Below are positions 14,984-19,202 of a stretch of DNA of 19,202 bases, piece by piece; position 1 is the first letter of the stretch; the number at the start of each line of letters is the position of its first letter. The position numbers and the translations under genes are program-made. This stretch comes from UBA7657 sp049653045 (GTDB lineage: Bacteria; Pseudomonadota; Alphaproteobacteria; Micavibrionales; Micavibrionaceae): positions 1 through 19,202 of the forward strand of contig JBASFN010000119.1 of the NCBI GenBank assembly GCA_049653045.1. Reading direction: 5' to 3'. The notes beneath the pieces were generated by a model. That model saw nothing but the letters and a program-made list of their open reading frames with translations. It ran no database searches and was not told the origin of the DNA.

Positions 14984-16423
14984 TCATTGTGCTGGCGTTG
15001 CGTCGCTCGTGGACTGGTTGATTTCGTTTTCGGTCTCTTCCTGCAAATCCATAACCGCAAGCTCGAGCAATACCGACAATGATGCCTCGTTGCGGAGGTA
15101 GCTTTTGAACAAATCGAATTTCTGCATCAGGCCAATGGCTTGAAGCGCGACGCCTTTTCTGTCCACGTTTGCTGGCTTGTCATACAGGTTCGTATAGAAA
15201 TCAGGGTTGTGGTAAATTTTCTTTGTCAGCACTTCCATCTGGGCGTAGTAGCTGGGGTTGTCGCCGAGAAGCTTCGTTGCTTCGGCATCCGGAATGCCAA
15301 GCTCCTTCATCAGTGCGATGAGGTAATCTCTCGATCCCTGCGTACCGGCGGTTTTCATACCGGTGATGGCGTTAAAGGAATTTTCGGCGACCGAGCGTTT
15401 CGCAACGATGGAGCGCATGTCGAGATAGAGTTTTTGCATGTTTGAAACTCTGGTGCCTGGCTGAGATTCCAGTGATTTTGAGGGCGGGCGGATAAAAACA
15501 TTGTCGCCATACAGGTTGCTGGATAAAGCGATGATTTCTTCCTCGTTGTTCGTGGCCGTTGTCGATGCTCCGCCGCCGCCAATGAAGTCAACATCAAGCG
15601 TCCATGGATAATCGACGGTACGCATGAAGTCGATGTCCTTGTTCTTGCGTTCGGCATCAGGGCCGCCCACCTGTCCGCCTGTGGCTGGATCTTGATCGTG
15701 ATCGCATAAATAGCCAAGGCCGTCGTTGTTATCTTTAGGATCGCAAAATTCTTCGCGGAATTGTTTGATGCGGCTTTGCTTATCGCCGTCTTCACCGAGG
15801 GCGGCGGCGGTATTTACCGATCCAAGTTGGCGATCCTGCGAACGCTGGCTCATTACCATTGCGTTCATTTCGGCCTTCCGGTCAGAGGCCGCAAGGCTTT
15901 TAATGCTGGAGCCAAATTCGCAAAGACCAACGCTCGGGTGGTAATCCTTGTGCGTGCGCGCCGCGATGGTCTGCAGGAGTTGCTGAGTTTCCAACTGATG
16001 TTTGGCGTCGAGAAACATACCGATGGCGAGCATCTGGTGCATCGCCACGGCGGTCAACTGATCCGCCATCAACATCAAAGCCGGAAGGATATTATCTTCC
16101 CAGAAAATAGAAACCCACCAGATTTTTTGTGCGGTTATTTCGCTGCGAACGTGGCGGGTCAGTCTCCAGAATGTTGCGTCCGTACCCGCGAACCAGTCTT
16201 CCGTTTCCTGTAGCAAAACATCGGTTGTGCAACTGCTGCAGCTGGAGGCCGAAGATGCGCAAGATGCCGCGCCGGGACCGGGCGGCGGAACAGGCGGGGT
16301 TGGCAAGAAAGCAGCGGGGTTCGCACCGAACGACTGAAGCGATTGACCAATCATCACCGCCCCGAAAAGAATCACAAGAGAAAAATAACGAAAAGCACCA
16401 AGAAGGCTGGAGCGTCGTTTCAT
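14984..16423 (-). CDS. Paralog family, copy 2: exported cysteine-containing protein
   Basis: A 479-residue member of the same unrecognised family. A basic N-terminus and hydrophobic stretch (YFSLVILFGAVMIGQSLQS) form a signal peptide, possibly cut near SFGA (residue 34). A Pro-rich segment and a Cys cluster follow (Cys55, 62, 65). The shared domain shows a helical stretch LPALMLMADQLTAVAMHQM, DAKHQLETQ (139-147), CEFG (168-171), CDPKDNNDGL (227-236), Cys240, and SYYAQMEVLTKKIY with DFYTNLYDKPANV (391-420). It is the middle gene of the block: only one base separates its ATG from the copy 3 stop, so translation is probably coupled. IcmX, another exported type IVB protein of similar size, was considered, but I see no motif to support it. 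Confidence 0.85.
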   Translation of the reverse strand: MKRRSSLLGAFRYFSLVILFGAVMIGQSLQSFGANPAAFLPTPPVPPPGPGAASCASSASSCSSCTTDVLLQETEDWFAGTDATFWRLTRHVRSEITAQKIWWVSIFWEDNILPALMLMADQLTAVAMHQMLAIGMFLDAKHQLETQQLLQTIAARTHKDYHPSVGLCEFGSSIKSLAASDRKAEMNAMVMSQRSQDRQLGSVNTAAALGEDGDKQSRIKQFREEFCDPKDNNDGLGYLCDHDQDPATGGQVGGPDAERKNKDIDFMRTVDYPWTLDVDFIGGGGASTTATNNEEEIIALSSNLYGDNVFIRPPSKSLESQPGTRVSNMQKLYLDMRSIVAKRSVAENSFNAITGMKTAGTQGSRDYLIALMKELGIPDAEATKLLGDNPSYYAQMEVLTKKIYHNPDFYTNLYDKPANVDRKGVALQAIGLMQKFDLFKSYLRNEASLSVLLELAVMDLQEETENEINQSTSDATPAQ

Positions 16424-16424
16424 G

Positions 16425-17771
16425 TTACTGCCCCCCCGCGCCGGTCATGTCTTTGTTGACCTTTTTAAACTGTGTCCGCAGACGCGACGAAAGAAGAACA
16501 GAGGTTGCCATTTCCTGACGAAGCTGACTTTCATATATCGCCCGATCGAGCATCAATTCAATCGCCTTGATCGCAACGCCCTTTCTTGCGACGTTCGCCG
16601 GAGAATCATAAAGACTCGCGTAAAAATCGGGGTTCTGATAAATCTTTTTCGCTAGAATTTCGAGTTGCGCGTAATAGCTAGGCTGCTCGCCGATCATCGG
16701 CGTGATGTCTGCCGCTGGAACACCAAGTTCCTGCATAACCGCCGCAAGAAAATCATGGGTTTTTGATGCCCCCGCCATGCCGTCCGTACCGGATGATTTC
16801 ATACCAACAATCGCGTTGAAAGAATTTTGTGCCACGTTTCTTTTTGCCGCGACAGAACGCAGGGCAAGATAAAGATGCTGGTATTCCTGATTTTTCAGAT
16901 ATTCGTTATCCATCTTTCGGGTCAGAATATCATGCCCGTAAAGATTGCTGCTGATTGAGAGAATATCCTGCTCAGGGTCGGTTAAAGTGCCATCATCGAA
17001 AGCAACATTGATAGTTCGCGGCTCCTCGATCATGCGCGTATAATCAACGTCATTGTTCGACCTCGCGCCGCCACCGCCGCCACCGCCGCCGCAGGCAAGT
17101 TGTAATCCTGTGCCAGCCGTTCCTTCAATCCTGTTGCCGTCATCGGGATCGCAATGATTGGCCGTGAAGTGCTGCCATCTGTTGCCTTTATCCATGTCGG
17201 ATTCTTCCGCGCCGCCGGAGTTGTCACTACCGAGTTGCCGTTTCATCTGCATCTCGCCCAGAGCAATGGCGTTATATTTTCCCAATTCTTCGGACGCACC
17301 CAGACTGCGGACGTTCGTACCAAACCAGCAGAAATCATCGCTTGGCTGGTAATCCCTTTGCGCTTCAAATTGAAGCTGCTGGAAAAGTCTCTGGGTTTCT
17401 AATTGGTGTTTTGCGTCCAGAAACGTGCCAAAAATAAACACCTGATACATCCCTACGGCCGACATCTGCTCGGTGAATTTCATCAGAGCCGGCAAGACCT
17501 GTTGCTTAAAAAATGTATCAACAAGCCAGTCGCGGTATGTTTGAAATTCGGCGGAGAAATAACCCATGATCGCATCTTCATAGGCAACGTGAAACGCCTT
17601 GATTATTTCCTTGGCAAGGCATGTATCAGCTCCATTGCAAGACACACAAAACGCCTGGGCAGGTTTTGGCTGTACGACGAATGCAAATAACACCATTATC
17701 GCCAGCACCCGGGACAGCAGAACGAAAGAAAAACGCGTGTTTTTTCTGCAGTTTGTTATGCTCTTCATCAT
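16425..17771 (-). CDS. Paralog family, copy 3: exported cysteine-containing protein, first gene of the block
   Basis: A 448-residue member of the same family. The signal peptide ends in KPAQA, with the mature protein starting FCVSCNGADTC (three clustered Cys). The shared domain has LPALMKFTEQMSAVGMYQV, DAKHQLETQ (119-127), CWFG (148-151), CDPDDGN (207-213), Cys227, and SYYAQLEILAKKIY with DFYASLYDSPANV (365-394). Between Cys207 and the central domain the sequence diverges and carries eight glycines in a row, encoded by a CCGCCA-type repeat (17067-17090). Start choice: ATG at 17771 or 17768, both preceded closely by GGTAGGA; an in-frame TTG at 17780 is possible. It is divergent from icmL with a 258-base gap. 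Confidence 0.82.
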   Translation of the reverse strand: MMKSITNCRKNTRFSFVLLSRVLAIMVLFAFVVQPKPAQAFCVSCNGADTCLAKEIIKAFHVAYEDAIMGYFSAEFQTYRDWLVDTFFKQQVLPALMKFTEQMSAVGMYQVFIFGTFLDAKHQLETQRLFQQLQFEAQRDYQPSDDFCWFGTNVRSLGASEELGKYNAIALGEMQMKRQLGSDNSGGAEESDMDKGNRWQHFTANHCDPDDGNRIEGTAGTGLQLACGGGGGGGGARSNNDVDYTRMIEEPRTINVAFDDGTLTDPEQDILSISSNLYGHDILTRKMDNEYLKNQEYQHLYLALRSVAAKRNVAQNSFNAIVGMKSSGTDGMAGASKTHDFLAAVMQELGVPAADITPMIGEQPSYYAQLEILAKKIYQNPDFYASLYDSPANVARKGVAIKAIELMLDRAIYESQLRQEMATSVLLSSRLRTQFKKVNKDMTGAGGQ

Positions 17772-18029
17772 TCCTACCAATGAAATATGCCCCGCCGGAG
17801 CATGGCTTGCAGGTTAAACCATTGCCATACCCCAATCCACTCGAATTATTCCCATTTTATCACAGGCCGCATCAAAAGTGCACGCTTCAATGTAAAGAAA
17901 TTGAAAAAGCTGATTTGTACGCTTGAGAATTGCCTTTTTTTAAGTCAATATAACCACTTGTAGATGTGATTTCTTCTATCTTGCCGGATAAGCCGGCTGG
18001 GACTGGTCTTACCGTTTGGATTCAAAATA
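17772..18029. promoter_or_regulatory. Divergent intergenic region between the paralog operon and icmL
   Basis: A 258-base AT-rich gap with no supportable gene. It must hold the promoters for both the minus-strand paralog operon and icmL, but I see no strong -35/-10 pair in either direction; a minus-strand TTGATG followed 19 bases later by AATAAT is the best but weak. A hairpin, GCCGG (17983-17987) with CCGGC (17993-17997), overlaps the perfect palindrome AGCCGGCT and lies 32 bases before the icmL ATG, so it would sit in the leader or act as an operator. A T7 run lies at 17935-17941. Confidence 0.4.
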
Positions 18030-18707
18030 ATGGCTCTCAAAAAACCAAAAACCAAAGAAAATGCTGAAATTCCCGCAAAGGAAGAAGAGGGCGGTCTGGG
18101 TACCGTTGTCGTCAGGAATGAATTTTATCGTGATGGATACCGGAATCTTTTAAGGCTTTGCCTTTTGGAGGGCTTTGTCATTATTGCCCTTATCGGAGCC
18201 ATGTATTTTGTAATCCATGTCCACCAGCCCGAAGACCGTTATTTTGCCACCACAGAAGATGGCAGGCTGATCCCCATGGTGGCGTTGAGCGAGCCCAACC
18301 TCAGCACGCCGGCTCTTATGTCCTGGGTTGCGCAGTCCTCAACAGAAGTTATGACTTTTGGATTTTCTGATTATCGGCGCAGACTTCAGGAAGCATCCCG
18401 CAATTTTACGCGCAGCGGATGGGATGAATTCAAGGATGCGCTTCAAAAGGCTCGAATTATAGAAATGGTCGAGGCTAATCAGCAGATTTTGACGGCCGCA
18501 CCCGCCGGAGCACCAATTCTTGAGTCTGAAGGGCTGGTTGCAGGTCGTTATCAATGGGTTGTACAAATGCCGATCGTTCTTACCTACCAATCTGGCGCAA
18601 GGGTAAAGTCTGACAATATTCTTGTCACGGCTGTCATTGTGCGCGTTCCCAGACTGGAAAGTGCAAGCGGGGTTGGTATTGAACAGTGGATTTCCGTTCC
18701 GCGTTAA
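18030..18707 (+). CDS. dotI: DotI/IcmL, type IVB inner-membrane protein (TraM homolog)
   Basis: A 225-residue IcmL/DotI. A short cytoplasmic N-terminus rich in Lys and Glu precedes one membrane helix (about residues 45-65, GFVIIALIGAMYFVI), then the periplasmic domain with family motifs YFATTEDGRLIPMVALSEP, the FGFSDYRRRLQEAS stretch, FTRSGWDEFKDAL, GAPILES and GRYQWVVQMPIVLTYQS. DotI forms an inner-membrane/periplasmic part of the Dot/Icm channel, and its periplasmic fold resembles VirB8. Length is normal for the family (Legionella 212). GGAT lies about 10 bases before the ATG. The next plus-strand gene is icmK/dotH, the conserved partner order in both Legionella and IncI systems. Confidence 0.95.
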   Translation: MALKKPKTKENAEIPAKEEEGGLGTVVVRNEFYRDGYRNLLRLCLLEGFVIIALIGAMYFVIHVHQPEDRYFATTEDGRLIPMVALSEPNLSTPALMSWVAQSSTEVMTFGFSDYRRRLQEASRNFTRSGWDEFKDALQKARIIEMVEANQQILTAAPAGAPILESEGLVAGRYQWVVQMPIVLTYQSGARVKSDNILVTAVIVRVPRLESASGVGIEQWISVPR

Positions 18708-18749
18708 ATTCTCTTTGTATAGTTGGCTTTTTATGTATTTTCTTTTGTT

Positions 18750-18770
18750 GACATTAATGTCCGATTTTTT
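18750..18770 (+). repeat. Palindrome plus T-run between icmL and icmK
   Basis: GACATTAATGTC (18750-18761) is a perfect 12-base palindrome followed by CGA and six T (18765-18770). As RNA it gives only a 4-base stem with a TTAA loop, so it is at best a weak attenuator. It overlaps a TTGACA box (18748-18753) lacking a recognisable -10, so an operator is the alternative. Confidence 0.25.
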
Positions 18771-18782
18771 AAGGATGTATCT

Positions 18783-18860
18783 ATGAGTGATGTATTCTTG
18801 TCTGATTTCCGGTTTAGATTCGCTTTCGGAAATTTGATCTTCCCCTGTTGCCGTGTATAG
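18783..18860 (+). CDS. Possible 25-residue leader ORF before icmK
   Basis: ATG at 18783 has a good ribosome binding site (AAGGAT 6 bases upstream, much like that of dotC) and encodes 25 residues (MSDVFLSDFRFRFAFGNLIF, then five more) up to a TAG at 18858-18860. The stop is 7 bases before the icmK ATG, which itself lacks a visible ribosome binding site, so the small ORF could deliver ribosomes to icmK. I recognise no homolog, and it may be chance. Confidence 0.3.
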   Translation: MSDVFLSDFRFRFAFGNLIFPCCRV

Positions 18861-18867
18861 TCGTTCC

Positions 18868-19202
18868 ATGAGATTTGTTTCCTTTGCGAATGTTGTTGTT
18901 CTGGGACTAGGGGCTTTCCTTGCTCTTGGGAGCCCGTTGCTGGTGTACGCCCAAAATGCCCCTGTTTTGCCTGGATCGACTGGGAATCCCGGGCCGCCTA
19001 TGCTTCCCGGTCAGGGAATTCCTGTTTTGCCGGGTGCTGATGGTGCTCTCCCCCCTGGGCCTGGCTTGGGTGCTGCGCCCGGAAGCGATTTTGACTTTGA
19101 AAAATCGCAGGAAGAAATCGAACAGGAAACGCGGACTGAGGCTTTCAAAGCCGCAATCCAAAGCGTTTTACCTTTGAAGCCAGATGAAATTCGTACCCTG
19201 CT
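18868..19202 (+). CDS. dotH: DotH/IcmK, type IVB outer-membrane core protein, 5' part (TraN homolog)
   Basis: Translated by hand from ATG 18868: 111 residues to the window edge without a stop. The signal peptide MRFVSFANVVVLGLGAFLAL ends near VYA, followed by a Pro/Gly-rich stretch with PVLPG twice and MLPG once, then an acidic helix and SVLPLKPDEIRTL at the edge. That last motif is the conserved start of the DotH/IcmK domain (LPLxPxQIxxLR in known members). DotH is the secretin-like outer-membrane core subunit that depends on DotC and DotD. The ATG has no visible ribosome binding site; an in-frame GTG at 18853 is an alternative. The position after icmL supports the call. By IncI and Legionella order the next gene outside the window should be icmE/dotG. 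Confidence 0.85.
   Translation, partial: MRFVSFANVVVLGLGAFLALGSPLLVYAQNAPVLPGSTGNPGPPMLPGQGIPVLPGADGALPPGPGLGAAPGSDFDFEKSQEEIEQETRTEAFKAAIQSVLPLKPDEIRTL

Noticed and set aside
14984..16423. Assignment of paralog copy 2 as IcmX
   Set aside because: Size and export signal would fit, but I could not identify any IcmX motif, and three tandem copies are not known for IcmX.
9417..17771. The reversed block as a recent mobile island
   Set aside because: No integrase, transposase, tRNA or flanking repeats, and flgK/flgL are core flagellar genes; base composition looks like the surroundings.
18339..18869. 176-residue minus-strand ORF opposite icmL
   Set aside because: Antisense shadow of the well-conserved icmL/dotI gene and the following gap; no family resemblance.

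Overview
The window looks like chromosomal DNA of a mid-GC alphaproteobacterium. Supporting this are a Bax-inhibitor-1-like protein with a typical alphaproteobacterial N-terminus, a LemA/HtpX pair, alphaproteobacterial-type FlgK/FlgL, a sigma-54 flagellar promoter and a Dot/Icm (type IVB) secretion cluster. A Micavibrio-like lineage would fit, but that is a guess from gene content. There are no tRNA or rRNA genes, CRISPR arrays, insertion sequences or integrases, and no gene-free stretch exceeds about 250 bases.

Layout. 1-2169, minus strand: 5' part of a Bax-inhibitor-1/YccA-type membrane protein with its own extended -10 promoter, then a lemA-htpX membrane-quality-control operon. 2305-4844, plus strand: an exported DsbG/DsbC-like thiol-disulfide protein, an unrecognised cytoplasmic protein with a proline-rich tail, and a small lytic transglycosylase. 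4993-9393, plus strand: dotD, dotC, dotB and icmT, then an exported protein with a C-terminal TcpQ-like domain. 9417-17771, minus strand: flgL and flgK (transcribed flgK to flgL from a near-consensus sigma-54 promoter), preceded by three tandem, mutually homologous, exported, cysteine-containing proteins that I do not recognise. 18030-19202, plus strand: icmL/dotI and the 5' part of icmK/dotH, which runs off the window.

How it fits together. The order dotD-dotC-dotB-icmT-X-icmL-icmK matches the IncI (R64) order traH-I-J-K-L-M-N, except that an 8.4-kb minus-strand block (flgL, flgK and the three paralogs) sits between X and icmL. DotD and DotH belong to the outer-membrane core of the type IVB machine and DotC assists its assembly; DotB is the hexameric ATPase, IcmT a small inner-membrane protein and DotI an inner-membrane protein with a periplasmic domain. 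The DsbG-like protein and the transglycosylase are plausible helpers for folding envelope components and opening the peptidoglycan.

The most novel item is the three-gene paralog family. Three cysteine and aspartate landmarks keep exactly the same spacing over 88 residues in all three copies. The genes are almost contiguous and lie inside the secretion locus, so they are candidates for lineage-specific envelope components of this machine or for an independent surface system. DotC here has no cysteine and so cannot be a lipoprotein, unlike Legionella DotC; DotD keeps a lipobox but has Asp at mature position +2.
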